64,000 nt of DNA, taken from positions 18,802,350-18,866,349 of the forward strand of contig OX393567.1 of the NCBI GenBank assembly GCA_947652115.1, in the 5' to 3' direction. This DNA comes from Blastomussa wellsi (taxonomy: Eukaryota; Cnidaria; Anthozoa; Scleractinia; Plerogyridae). A program made the position numbers and the translations under genes. Under the pieces are notes generated by a model. The model did no database searches. It worked only from the letters and a program-made list of their open reading frames with translations, and was not told the origin of the DNA. Positions 35,622 to 47,970 of this stretch are shown here, piece after piece. How positions within the stretch are numbered: the first letter of the stretch is position 1; every line of letters starts with the position of its first letter.

Positions 35622-38196
35622 GCGTAAAATATAATACTAAAACTCTCGCACTTAAACAACAACAAAGGCGTGGCGGACTAGGGCCCTTCAATACTCTTAA
35701 CGGATTGTCCATGCAGACTTTTTTCGTTTAGCTTGCCGTTTACGCACTGCAATTTTAGACGATACAGTTTGGGTACCCTATCTTCTAAGGATCACATCAG
35801 GAAAAATGCCAAAAGGAGCAAAAATGATACCATATTTAAGGACCGAGAACCTCAAAAAAAAAAAACCCATACACTATCGCACGTCATATACCTACATAGC
35901 CCATATCTTTGAACGTATATTAAATGCATATCGACGTTGATAAATCAAAATCAAGGGCGCGCAAACAAACAACAAAACTCAGCCAGTTTCACCTATTTTG
36001 TTCAAACATTTCTATTTTAACGCTGGTTGGAAAGATCTGCGCCTTGATCAAATAAGCGGGAGGTACTAAACATTCATGGTGTCTTTGCAGTCGGTTTTGA
36101 TTTGTTTAGTGACTTCGTTCTCACATCGTGAGTCGATCATTGTTGTCAATATATTGATCTGGCAGTGAGTACTAACAGCTTATCTGATGTGTAATCTAGT
36201 TCCCGTCCACTTTATTCAGTTGTGTGCGGACGACAGTTTCCTTCCTGCACGCACAACACTATACTACAACGAATTTTATGCAAGAAACACTTCATCAAAC
36301 CAGAGCAAGTAGCAGAATTGAATTGGAGCTAATTCAAATTTCCGATTCTTGACCCAGGAAGGAATGACACGTCAATACTCAAGCTACTAAACGATGAATA
36401 GCAGTTACGTTTTACAAGGCATATCACAACATTTTCGCTTTTTACTTTGTAAAACTGCGAAATTGTGTCATTCGATTCAGTACCCAGGACGCTTAAGTTT
36501 TGGAGCCCAAGATGTGTGCTTATATCGCGCAAAACGGGCGCCCATGAATTTTTCAGTGTAGTTTTAACCTCAACTTCTCTAGTCGTTGTGGCCCAAGTTT
36601 TAGAAAACGAACTGAAAAACAGAATTTAGTTTCATTTTCTCCAATGGGTACAATTAACTGCTGAAAACTAAGCGAAGCTTGGTACTCTTTGTGATATTTA
36701 ATACAGTGTTTGTAGGGCAGATATTATGATATGGCGCTTATCAATGGAAGCGCGAACGTGACAACAGCACTTACTGGAGACAGGGCGATAAATCGAAGCA
36801 TTGCCTTATTTATTTATCTCCATTTTGAACGATTGCCTACAGAGAGCACCATAAAACGAATTGAAATCTATTTGTATAAGTCATCTGGTCGCTCAATTTA
36901 CCAATTTTTATCGATTGTAAACTCTCATTTCTTAATGACGCAGCTCTCGTAAGTGAGAGTAATTGCTCTCGAGGCAGATTGCATGCATCTCTGCAACTTC
37001 ATGCGTCTATACACACTTGACATCCACTCGAATCCCAAAGTACAATACTCCTGTCACTAAATTTCCTTTTCCGGCCCGCTCTCTTACAACATTTTGTAAT
37101 TGCTGTGCATCCCCCTACGCTTTTTGTCTGAAAATTTGGTGGAACATCGAGCCCAATCTTCTTCTTGACGACTGCGCTGACATTTTTTATTGCCTTGCCT
37201 GAGATTTTGCCTTAACTTCACTAAGGAGGCTAAGGAGTTAATATTGGTGCGTTTAATAACAATAACTTATAGTTTCTTAATCGCGTGATAATTTCTTTAT
37301 TAGTGCAGTATAATCACACTAATGAACGCTATACCAATGTATTTGACAGCACATGAGCTCCGCCCAACACTTAAAATCCACTTTGCTCTTCACCGCTCAT
37401 GCAAGCGACTGTTAACACTCCATTAGCGTTTGTTGAGCACAATAAGTACCATACAAAACTACAAAACTACAACAGATTGCTGTTCAAGCGTTTTTGTTTT
37501 TTCGCTGCTAGTACATTTTATTGGCTTAACGCTTTTTTTTTCCGAACAGATTTTTGCGACACTGGCAGTGCTGTTTCAAAATTTAAACTACGTACATAGG
37601 TTCTTTGCTGTCGTTATGCCCCAAAAACACAGGGCGTTGATTAGATCCTTCCCCTCTTTGGAAGGAGTATTCAAATCAGGGTGCCTTGTCCGCCTTTTCG
37701 AGGGTTTTTTGCCTTCGGGCAGGGGCTTGTTTTGTTTCAATTTTTTCTACCTTTGTAGCTCCATTGCGGTGAAGTGAGCGTATTTTCCTGTGATACTTTT
37801 AAATAATTTACAGTCTAAAAAAAATATAGACGTTTTTTTACGTTTTCTATGGGTCATGTCAATGAAGGGCAACTGAATACCTGAAATTCCTATTAAAATA
37901 AAAAAATCAATTGATGTCAACCTCGTGGCATTTGAATACTATGTCGTTCTGATTGCTTTCTTGGGAAACTGTATTCACTTAATTTTGCACTTAAAAATCG
38001 ACGTCGAAGCGACACAGTAATGGGCTAATTACCTGGCCATTTTAAGGTGTCATTTTGCCCTTTGAAGTCTCTTTACGTTCTGATGTCTATTGTGCTGCTA
38101 TTAATCTTTACCGTCTTCTGAATATATTTACAAACTACGCCTACGTGTTGTCAAGTGTTCATTCAAAGGCGTTTTTTCTTTTGCTTTTCTCACGGA
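35622..38196. other. Intergenic, no gene seen
   Basis: Short frames only. None carries a domain, a convincing signal peptide or splice context. The polyadenylation site of the minus-strand gene at 38197 should lie at the right end of this stretch; no canonical signal is obvious. Confidence 0.4.
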
Positions 38197-39403
38197 TCAC
38201 TCTCTTTGCCTCTGGACTTTAGCCTTTGTCTTTTTTGCCCGTGCTTGCTCTTCCTGCAGTCTCCTCTCGCAGCAATCTTCAAAACATCGCCTCTGCTCGA
38301 CTCCCTGGGACTCACATAACTTCAACCTCCAGCGGAATCCGTAAGACAAACGAAGTGAATTGGCAGCGTCCATTCTGTCTGCCTGTCGATGGCCACTGCT
38401 GGACTTGAAAAGTCGGTGGCTAGCGGATTTGTGGTATTCTAGCCCCTGCGCCAGGGCTTCGATCTTGCATGTATAAACTGAAGCTGTGTACGAAAGACGA
38501 ACGGCTTTTCTTCCCAATCTGCAACACAACGCGGTGCGTTTGCAGGTTATCGACGAGTCTTTATCTATCAACAGAGGAAACAAAGCAATATAAAGCAAAC
38601 TTTTCTCGTTATTCGTAACGCCCAAGTCAAAACTATATATGTTTTAATAAAGACGCACTTGGTACAAAGCCATAAAATTACACCCAAAAAATGCTAGCCA
38701 AAACATCAGGGTTATCGAACAATACCACGGGAACTCGACGAATTTAATCAAATTAAGAACGGTACTTTAGTCTCATAAATCAGGAAAAATCACACTGGTG
38801 ATAGACATTAATCTACTGCTGAATAAACGGTACACTTTCGTCCTCAGGTATACTAATTTAAGCATTTTCTCCGCCTTTCTTTGACTTCTATTATATAAGA
38901 CCAATGATGTTGAAACCACTCGCTACAAAACATAACATGAAACGAAATTAGAACGTATATTTAGAGTGTAGTGGGCATATTGTAACGCGTCTGTTTTACC
39001 TTTGCTACATGATATCGGAACCGATAGAACATTACGTTAAAACTGTGGAATAATTCTTGTCTCGGCAGACAACTTCCTTTCTACATGGAATTTTCATCAG
39101 AATAGCTTTATTAGTATTTCCTGCTCAATTTGTCTGGACAGTTAATGTTGTAAAGCAGTTTCTACTATATCTGCCCTCATCCTACGGCTGTGTATTAGCT
39201 TGAATTGATCCCCTAATGGGAAGAGATACGTTTGAACACACGCAGAAGGCGACCATGCCGAAATAGATGGAGTCATTTGTCATACCTTGATTCTGTCCTG
39301 TCGTCGCTTCACTGCTGTTTTGCATTGAAAAGTTCCCGTTGCCAGCCGAAACGACCACAAGTAAACTAAGAAGCTGAATCACGACAAAAGCAGCTCGATC
39401 CAT
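38197..39403 (-). CDS. Predicted secreted anaphylatoxin-like (ANATO) domain protein, 161 aa, two exons
   Basis: The model is complement(39286-39403) joined to complement(38197-38564), with a 721-bp intron (donor ATCAAG|GTATGA, acceptor CCTCTGTTGATAG|AT after a pyrimidine tract), phase 1. Exon 1 encodes the signal peptide MDRAAFVVIQLLSLLVVVSA plus a short linker with an NSS glycosylation site. Exon 2 carries eight cysteines: C47, C53, C54, C72, C123, C133, C137 and C138. The pattern CCRLGR...C...C...CFEDCC matches the ANATO hallmarks CCxxG and FxxCC (C3a ends VFLDCC). C72-C123 is long (50 residues, Ser/His/Arg-rich), and two extra cysteines (47 and one of 123/133) could form an added disulfide. 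The C-terminal tail (ERRLQEEQARAKKTKAKVQR) is a charged helix. Length, exon design, intron phase, strand and CCxLGR motif all match the gene at 24852, about 13 kb away, so the two are probably paralogues. No known name. The splice model and family are inferred. Confidence 0.62.
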
Positions 39404-41877
39404 TGTTGCCTGGTTTCACATCACTTACTTGACTTCAAATCATTCAACAACTGCAGAATGGCACGCTCGTGTGCTCGTTTGAATGGGTCAACTGCGCGGA
39501 ATGACTTCCCACCTCTCTTCTGCTAGAGTTGTGGTCTTTACATTAAGCAGAGCGTTACGATATGATAACAGTTCTTTAGGTCACGTAGATAGCGGATAAC
39601 TCCGACAGAATATCCTTTTGGTCGCGTAATAACTGCGACCTTACTGAAGCATTTTGGCTCTGCTGTGGTACAGTTTCAGATGTTATATTGGCGGGCGGTG
39701 TTATGATGTTGATGAGCTGTTTTCGAGAGCGATTTGTACCGGGGCCAAGAACCACAAAGGTGTCCGTTGTCTTGCCAACTATAATTCGATGTCCAGTCTG
39801 GCTAATGCACGCTGCTACTCACGTGCTGCGCATTTTCCCGTCAGTTTCCGATGAGTTGATACGTCTGTATGTTAGTCTGTCTGCTGCCACAGGAGCGCTC
39901 TTGCATGACCCGCCGTGACTGAATGACAGAAATCTCTGTCTCCCAAAGTTTGACCTCATCCGCATTCAGTTAATATTCGTAGCTGGCTCCTTAAACTCGA
40001 GATAGCAGAAACAAATGGTCAAAGTGATGCACAGCGAAAAATCCCTTTTATCTGCGAACCAACATGAGCTAACATGGCACTGAGCGTTTCCAAACAAACC
40101 TTAAATCCTTGGTAACAGACTATAACAGAAACACGAACTATTTGATTGAACCTTTTGTTTTCACTTTCAAATAATTCACATTTTAAATTAAACTCCGCTT
40201 TAAAGCCAGCGATCTGTGACTGTTCATCTGTCTAGCCTGATTACACAATCACTGTCCTAAAAACACTAGTTAGAGAGACGAAAGGCGAAAGTTGTATCTA
40301 TTTTGCACTTGTTAGTAAGCCGATGTTGGAACAAATGCATGAAATCTTGAATGACTTTTAGGTCACTTTAGCCGCCTGTTTAATGTCTCACACTATCAAC
40401 AGAAGCTGCGCTAATATAGAGACAAAAGAGTGTATTGTACAGAATGCAATTAAGGTTCTAACGTTCTAAAACAAAAGACTTTATTCTTTTCTGCTTTTCC
40501 ATGCAGGTGACAACTGCCGTCGCCGATGTATTCAAATGAATGATAAAAATAAATGACCTTCCGTTGTCTGTCGGTCCTGTTGCAGGTATTTGAATAAAAT
40601 TATAACTTACAACCTTCTTACGCATAATATTATTAAATTTGTCGGCACATACCTGTTACCTAATATAGGGGAGTACCCTTCCCCCGGGACCATGGCCCAG
40701 TCTCTCCTCGCCATTTATACTTCTGGAAGGAACAGAAAATTTCATTTGTAAATGAAATACACTGCTTAAGGACGTTCGCGCAAAAATGTTCTAACATTGA
40801 TTTTTTTTGGTGAGACTTTCACCACTGTGAGATAATCTCAAATCTCAAATCTCAAATCTTTATTTAAACACGGTTAAAAAATTCATCAGGTTTGTTACAT
40901 ATAAAATTAAACTACAAACAATATTTATAATAGTAAATACATATCTAAAAAGTCTCTTAGAAATACTAATTAGAATTACCCTAAACTATACCTGTTTTCC
41001 ATGAATGCCGTGTATCTAACTTAATTCACTAAAATGAAACTAGAATGAGTTACTAATGGAGAAAGCATGCCCTAAATCAGAAAAATCGCGCTTTGTTAGC
41101 GAAGATCGCTACAATGTATGTAAGCTCAAAAATATTGCAAATAAATGTCTGAAGTCAACGTGTCTCTGCCAAATGTTGGATTTATTCAATTCGTGTGGCA
41201 TTTAGAGAGTACCCTTCACACGCCTAATGGCCGTAAGATGACAGGATTCGACGTCGTGTGGGCAGAAAACTTGAAAAAATTTTTAAACTCTCCACATTTG
41301 ATCTGTCGAGAATTGTAAATAAAATCAGTTCATGGAAGAAAAGTAGGGGTTAAGAGAGTAAACTACAAGCAAAGTGACGCAACGGCTTCTGACTCTTTGT
41401 TTTTCCTCTTATTTTGACTTTTTCGTAACAGTTAATGTTAATGTTATTGTTCTTCCCACTCGGTGCCGATGTACATTAAGATCTGAATTGGGTACCAACA
41501 AGGATATGAACACGTTAATCGAATTGGTCAGTGGTGGGTAAATGCTTTTCTGCCTCAGGCTCTTTATGATGATATTGCATGAGGCAAAATTCGATGTTGG
41601 TCGATCTTGGCACATGAACTTCTATATCCCCCAAAAACTGCTGATAATCTATGGAAATGAACAAGAAGAAATAAACAAACTAAATACAATGGCAATGAAG
41701 GAAAGATAAATAACATAGTTATCGAGGATTCCTCTTTAAACGTTTGCCTGCGCGTGTTATCTTGTTAGAAGCATGTATTGGAATTGCAAATTACTTTTAT
41801 AACAGTAGTAGAGTTGTAGAAGCGTCATCTCAGTATTCGCTGCAGTCGACGATAGTTAAGTTCGGGTTTGAAGTAAT
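39404..41877. other. Intergenic, mostly without recognised features
   Basis: Upstream of the secreted-protein gene start no clear TATA box is seen. Frames at 39654-39918 have no recognisable domain. The only repeat noted is the tail at 40832. Confidence 0.4.
40832..40925 (-). mobile_element. LINE/SINE 3' tail with (GATTTGA)n repeats
   Basis: On the minus strand the sequence runs AATAAAGATTTGAGATTTGA with further GATTTGA units. AATAAA followed by a short tandem tail mirrors the 3' ends of the LINE fragments at 32231 and 35002. The body upstream (toward higher coordinates) is not recognisable as coding. Confidence 0.45.
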
Positions 41878-42020
41878 ATATCAAACACGAGAGACAGTGT
41901 TTCATCTCATTTCCAAACACCGAGAAGAGAGTTGAAAATACGACGCGCAGCGGAGTATTTTTGACGAACTCCAAGATGTTTGGAAATGTGATGAAACACT
42001 GTCTCGAATGTTTGATATAT
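41878..42020. mobile_element. MITE with ~25-bp terminal inverted repeats (copy 2)
   Basis: It is a second copy of the element at 3040-3182, with ends ATATCAAACACGAGAGACAG and CTGTCTCGAATGTTTGATAT and the shared interior GCGCAGCGGAGTATTTTTGA. Here the TIRs match each other better than in copy 1. Confidence 0.88.
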
Positions 42021-45000
42021 CTTCTCAATCGAAGCTAAAACTACGGAGAAAACGAAGAAATAAAATCGTAAAAATCTTTGCTAATTATAAAGATCACATT
42101 CCCTAACCACGGTTACGGTTCTGATTTCCTTTGTTTTAACGTGATGAATTATTAATGAGTTTGAGAGATGTATTTAAGGAATTGAAATAGGTTAAAGCTT
42201 ACAATCGCTGGCATTTTTGAGTCATTTGTCAGTAGCATTAGTTTATTATTGTGATGCATTGTTGAAATTTGCATTTGTTTGTCATATTCAGTGTTATCTT
42301 TTTATTCATATCGGATTAGAACACAGTCGGTCAAATTGATAAAAATATTGAGGTTTTTGTTAGTTTGGCTGGTAAAGGAGAGTCATTTGTCAATTTCTGT
42401 CAGTACGAATATTAAGCTATGTGTCAGATTTGAAGATAGATTATCAGATGCAATTTGTGATTATAAAATATTGAATTAGTTAGCTGTTACGTTAGTCTTA
42501 CGTTGAGAAGCTGTATAAATTCGGATACTTCAGTCAGAGTTAAAATGTTGAGATGAAGGCAATTTGTCACTTATGTATGCAATTAATGTATTTGTTGTCA
42601 TAATTCGGACGTTTAGGCGAAGACAGTCTCAATTAACCATCCATGCCCCTCTTATCTTATTCTTTCCGTATTTTTTGAAACAACCAGAACTTTTTTTAAT
42701 TTGATATTATTATTTTGACCGTTACACAAGTGACTTACGCGTCTAATTGATCTAGAATAATAGACTATCGTTTAAAACTAACCTACAATCAAGAATTTTT
42801 GACTTGCATTGCTTTTGGTTGTTTTCGTAAAAGTTACAGACACTTTCCTATTGTTTATTCAAGAAATAATCAGCATTAAAATTTCTTTAGTGCCAGTGGA
42901 AGGGAATTAAAGTCATTACCACATTAATAAACGAAAATAGGTATTTACACCGCTAACATTAGCCAAGCTTATAGTATTAGAAATGCGAACAAAGTTAATC
43001 TGTAGGTCCAGAAGATCCCGGAAAGATTCTAATCTCTTTCAGTGTGATGCATTTTTCATAATGGGATAATAAATTTTCATGGTCTTGTGGTCAAAAGTAA
43101 ACTGGGATAATGCTATAATTCAATGATCACGTTCCATTATTCCCGTTATTTCCATTCTGTCACGCGACAGCTGGAGAAGGGATAATTATGATAAGCATTA
43201 CAGTTATTTTAGAGAAATACACCTTTTACTTCATTCTATATGCCGTAAAAGCTTTGTTTCCCTCTCCAACAATATTATAAACTCTCACCTGAAGGTGCAA
43301 TTTTCCCGGGTTTGGTTGGGGAGGGGGCTGGGGGGTGCTTATACTCACCATTTACATGGACTTGACACCGGGGACTTAACATCCACGGTGGGCCTAAGGA
43401 AATACTAAGTACTAAGAGTTATTACAACAAAGCTGCTTCGTCAAGCCTGTCTATCAAACCTTAGGAAGTATTATTTGCGCTAATTTTAGCTATAATTTGT
43501 TTTGGCACTCGACCACAACCAGAAGACAAAACGGATTTCCACTAATAAGCTTTTATCTCTGTGTTATCATTCCTTTGGTGTCACAACTGGTATTATAAAC
43601 AAATAATAATAAAAAATGCAGAAACTAAGAAAATACAATGTAAACATATGATATCACGAAATGTAGACGTATTGAATTTTGTTTTTGGTGCAACTTCTTT
43701 CTTGAAAAATTACATCCAACAAGTATGGAAGGAACACATTTTTAGTTGAATGTATATTTCGAAAGTATAAAGGCTTTATGTCCCTGTTTTATGAACGTCA
43801 ATTTGGACCTTCTGGTTCCTTTAAGCTGTTTTTCTTGCACTGTAAAATGTTGTTCGCCGTTGAACTCGCGAGGTCTCAACTACTCGAATCGTAGTTTCTT
43901 TGTTACAACAGCGCGGAAAATCCAATAGATGACATACTGAATTTCTTACAGAGTCGTCCTTATTCGGCTTCCGAACACTTCAATACTGTTGGCAGCAGAT
44001 TTTCACGTCAACGGCGCAAGAGCTGTCCACGTCTGTTTTCGCACTCTCTATTCTTCCCAGCAGCCCCTGCACACCGCGGACAGCTTGGGAATGATATCGT
44101 CGGTAATGTAATCATCATAAAGAAAACAGAATTTTTTTTAATAAACTCAGAAAAGTGAATCGTGTAAATTGTAACATTCATAAGGTAGCAAAGTAGTCTG
44201 ATTATCAGCTTCTGATAGAATTGTTCAACACAGACAACAAGGGCGAAAATCGTGACAACTTTCTGTCAATATAATAATGGAAAACTGGCGAAAATATTCC
44301 ACCTTAAAAGGGGAAAGAAGACCATTTATATTTACACGCATGTTTATTATGAATAATTTATGTTATGCATTAGTGGCAAATTATGTTTTTTGCTCTTTGA
44401 AATTAAGGGCTGTATAGAAAGCAATTGGTTTCTTATATCCGGCCATTGACGCCATTGGTCTTCATGATCTGGATTGTAAGTAACTGTGTGTTTAGAATTT
44501 CGTTTTGTCATTGGTCCTTTCTGCTTGGATCATTGTTTCCGCGTTGTGTGATAGCAAAAAAGTTCACCCCCTATTGAGCTTTTATTCACTGTATCACAAA
44601 TCGTGCTCAAAGCGCTTGAATGAAACATGGCTTACTGTAGAAAGAAGCTTTGAATACGGCGGGTTGTATTTCTTCTTCCAGGGTTTGGCTTTCGTCATTA
44701 AATTGTTTCCCTTGTCCTCTAGAAAACTTCACGATCACGATAATGGTCGCGTTCAAGTGGGAAAATATTGTCAGTTTCGCGAATGACACCCAGTCGGACG
44801 AAATTTCTAAAGAATACTTCTCGGATCTCCGCCGGGACTGAATAATATTGGACTTGTGGTGAGTACCCTTTGCGGTAATTACTATCCGACTGGTTATTTA
44901 GTTACTTTGACTTGATCACTACTTTAAACTTCACAGAGGCCGAAAAAAATTGTTGTAAACCCATCCGTTAACGTTTGTCACGATTTTCGACAACTAGTTT

Positions 45001-45966
45001 CAGTAAATAAATAACACTTTCCTCGTTATAATTTTGGGTTTAAAACAGCTCACTCACTATATGTAGATCGTATTATCACATGATGTTTATTTTTCTCGTT
45101 CAAAAAAATTAAAAAACAAAAAACATTTTTTTATCGTTTGTTCGTAGCACGCGAGCCTCTTGTAGAAAACGTTATCAGCTTCAACTTGTTTATTTCTTCT
45201 ATACGTTTTCAATGTTTTTACTGCGATGAACACCTGTCGTCTCCCGGCAAGACCGCTGACCGTTCCCAGCGAGTAACCAAATTAACAGTAACGTAAACGA
45301 AGGAAGAACTCTTGCCGCGAAGAATTTAAAATTATTTTTAAGGTCGTACAAAGTTGTAGTATTTTGTACAGTTATATTTAGTCAAAACAATGATGTAGTA
45401 TTGTAGCATTTTTCCATTGATAGAGCCTGGAACAGGCTAAATATATTACATGAAGCATGCTGGAAGCATGCACTTGGCGAACTCCAAAAAGGGAAATAGC
45501 ATATAACAGGGCATATGGCAAGGTATATGATTTAACGGAAGTAGTTCCTACTACTAACAACATTGCTCTTGCCGAGTTTGAATGACTCACGACATTTCTT
45601 TGTGTTTTTATACGCTCTTTTCGCGCGCAAAGCATTGTAGGTAAATGTACCAGTCGCCATCTTTTTCCTAACGGTGGATTACAGTAACATTAATTTGGTA
45701 CAAATATATTTTTCGAAAAGGAAATGAAGAAATAGGTGGAGCAGAACCGCTCTCTCTTACCTGCGAAGGGTTGTAGTTGTCTCTTACTTCAAGTTCAGTT
45801 TGATGGATTTAAAATCGTGGAAGTGAAATCGAAATTCGGCTTGAGGAACAGTTGAGTAAATATCGCTACTCAGGGCTAACTCTGTAGGGCTCTGTAGCCT
45901 CTATTGTAATGGCGGACAATGTAATCGCGACCTTCCAAGATCTAATTTGAATTACAAGGGAATGCC
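42021..45966. other. Intergenic, no gene recognised
   Basis: AT-rich sequence with short frames only. A minus-strand frame near 43940-44090 ends ...CAVDVKICCQQY-stop but lacks the rest of a cysteine domain. Frames at 44505-44841 overlap each other on both strands and show no domain. Confidence 0.4.
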
Positions 45967-46300
45967 TTGGAAGAAAGGTTGAGTCAGCGATTTGAGTTTG
46001 GGATCTCAGGTCAGTCATATATGAGTCGAATAAGGCTCTCTCTCTTTCGATTCAGTTTCAGTTATAGTAATGCGGTGGTGTGGAACAGTTTATTTGTTAA
46101 TCTGCGGCAAGCGGTTTCTTTTCTGGCTATGAATAATTTAATTATAAACACACGGCATTCATGCATGGAAAGCAGGCAGTTTTTTAATTGCTATTATTTT
46201 TGTTTTATTACTATTATTACTATTTATGAATGACTGTTTTGTGATTTAGTGTGATTAACAATGTAGGCCCTGATGTTTAATAAATTCATATTTTCACGAA
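45967..46300 (+). mobile_element. LINE 3' end fragment
   Basis: The frame contains SFSYSNAVVWNSLFVNLRQA, a diverged form of the LINE ORF2 C-terminal motif (FSYSGAxxWNSLPxxLRQA), followed by an AT-rich 3' part ending AATAAATTCATATTTTCACG. Leu-Phe replaces Leu-Pro, and the frame runs on past the usual stop, so the copy is old. Confidence 0.75.
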
Positions 46301-46755
46301 AACGGCATGCTCGAAGACAGTGCTGACATAATGTAGTTAAAATACCCAATCCGAGGTCGAGGAAACAAAAGACTTTTGACTGGAAATGTTTTACAAAAGT
46401 AAGTGAAAAAGGTTTATCGTGATCAATGGAACATCTTTGTCGCCCTTTCGATCGAGATTTTATCCGGCCATGTTCAATTTAATTTGTTCTTGTTCCATTG
46501 AATGAATTATTATTATTCTCCTTCGCAGCCGTTTTTTTTTTGAATGTTGCGGCTGCGAATGAGACCAGTGAATTATCTGTTCTTGTTTTCTTCTGAAAAC
46601 AACTATAATGTGTGTGTGTGATTTCAAGCGATTATGAATCAAAACTAGGAACTATCTAACATATGTTTTGTCTTATTAGAAACTGTCAAACGTAAATGTA
46701 AAAGTTTGCCCATTTCGAGAAATCCTTTTCTAGAGTTACGTCAATAGTAGACCTG

Positions 46756-46757
46756 AC

Positions 46758-46804
<47 letters not shown>

Positions 46805-46910
46805 TTTATTGCCATCACCTAGTGAATACAAACATTTTACATAGTATTTTTTAAAAAATAAAAAATAAAAAACATCAACATCATCAATTCACCAGCCTAT
46901 TAAAATACAC

Positions 46911-46966
<56 letters not shown>

Positions 46967-47032
46967 TTTTTTAAAAAAGTCTTGTTATACCAATTTACAA
47001 GGCTAAAGAATTTTACTAATTATTATATTTAC

Positions 47033-47087
<55 letters not shown>

Positions 47088-47088
47088 T
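46756..47088. repeat. Three (AAT)n microsatellites
   Basis: AAT/ATA triplet runs occupy about 46759-46803, 46911-46968 and 47036-47088, separated by AT-rich sequence. Their nearness to a foldback element suggests they are tails or slippage products of inserted elements. Confidence 0.92.
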
Positions 47089-47128
47089 AGCGCCGATTCA
47101 TAAACATAGTCCATTATTTCTGTAAATC

Positions 47129-47416
47129 AAACTATAAACGGCAGACTGATCCTGACGGCGAAAGCGATGAAAAATAAGCAAGATATATAAAACAGCTAAT
47201 ATATTTAAAAGAATATTTCCCGATATTTCGGTTTGCAAGACAAACTTTCCTCAGGGGGTGAGCAAACAAAAACATGTCACAAAAAAGGTCGTTACAAATA
47301 ATGTTTGAAAAACCGAAATATCGGGAAATATTCTTTTAAATATATTAGCTGTTTTATCTATCTTGTGTATTTTTCATCGCTTTCGCCGTCAGGATCAGTC
47401 TGCCGTTTATAGTTTG
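47129..47416. mobile_element. Foldback element, ~105-bp inverted arms
   Basis: The left arm (47129-47232, CAAACTATAAACGGCAGACT ... CCCGATATTTCGG) is mirrored at about 47310-47416 (CCGAAATATCGGGAAATATT ... AGTCTGCCGTTTATAGTTTG), with a ~75-bp spacer. The arms are almost identical, so the insertion or gene conversion is young. The left arm and spacer hold a hammerhead-like motif. The 184-codon minus-strand frame at 47358-47912 runs through this arm and the neighbouring MITE and is not a gene. Confidence 0.85.
47218..47258 (-). ncRNA. Hammerhead-ribozyme-like motif (type I, minimal stem III)
   Basis: Read on the minus strand, CTGAGGA (47254-47248) fits the core CUGANGA. A hairpin GTTTG-TCTTG-CAAAC follows as stem II, then GAAA (47229-47226) and TATC with a UH cleavage triplet. 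CCC before and GGG after the core can form stem I, and the self-complementary ATAT would be a loopless stem III, as known for hammerheads in Penelope-like elements. Two extra A bases before stem II are not standard, so activity is uncertain. Confidence 0.4.
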
Positions 47417-47808
47417 CTTTGTGAATAATTTGCTGATCCAGGTCTACAAGTGATCCGGCACTTCTCATCGGTTTGTTGCAGTGGTCTTGCAGATTTCTAT
47501 TACATTTCTGTAAATGCCCGATAATTACAAATAGTATGATCGTATCTTCGTTGACGTGACGAGGTTGTGCACATACCGATATATTCATGATATGTTTATT
47601 TCTCCCTCTGTTCCGATTTTCTGCCAAAGTCGGGAGCCTACTGGCCCAGTCTACTGTGAAGGTAGCCTTATGTCGGTGAGTTTGTAGGATAAAAGAGCTT
47701 CTATATCGAAACTGAGCCTTCTTTGTATCAAATGGTTGGAAGTGATTAGAAAGAAATGGAAACTCGACCCTTTTCGGCCAAGCAGTAAATATGGTAGCCC
47801 AGTCTAAA

Positions 47809-47970
47809 GGTGGATTTCCACTGTCGCGTATTTTTTTACCTGCGTTTACGTGCGTAAAAAAAATTAGAGACAATGTATGAACGACTTGTAAACGTGTACG
47901 CAAGTTTTCCATACATCGTCTCTAATTTTATTTACGCACGTAAAAAATTACGCGACAGTGGAAATCCACC
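47809..47970. mobile_element. MITE with TIRs
   Basis: The ends GGTGGATTTCCACTGTCGCG and CGCGACAGTGGAAATCCACC are perfect mirrors, and further inner arms (TTACGTGCGTAAAAAAAATT and its complement; AGAGACAATGTATG and CATACATCGTCTCT) also pair. It is 162 bp. Confidence 0.9.

Noticed and set aside
24852..39403. Reading the two secreted proteins as venom-type peptides
   Set aside because: CCxxG and FxxCC with long inter-cysteine loops fit the ANATO pattern better than short disulfide-rich venom scaffolds, and nothing in the sequence indicates toxicity.
43940..44095. Minus-strand frame ending CAVDVKICCQQY-stop, considered as a third ANATO-like exon
   Set aside because: There is no CCxxG or third cysteine upstream, no aromatic at the FxxCC position and no signal-peptide exon nearby.
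47358..47912. 184-codon minus-strand frame, the longest after the GPCR
   Set aside because: It passes through one arm of the foldback element and half of the MITE at 47809-47970 and has no recognisable domain. The frame is explained by repeats.
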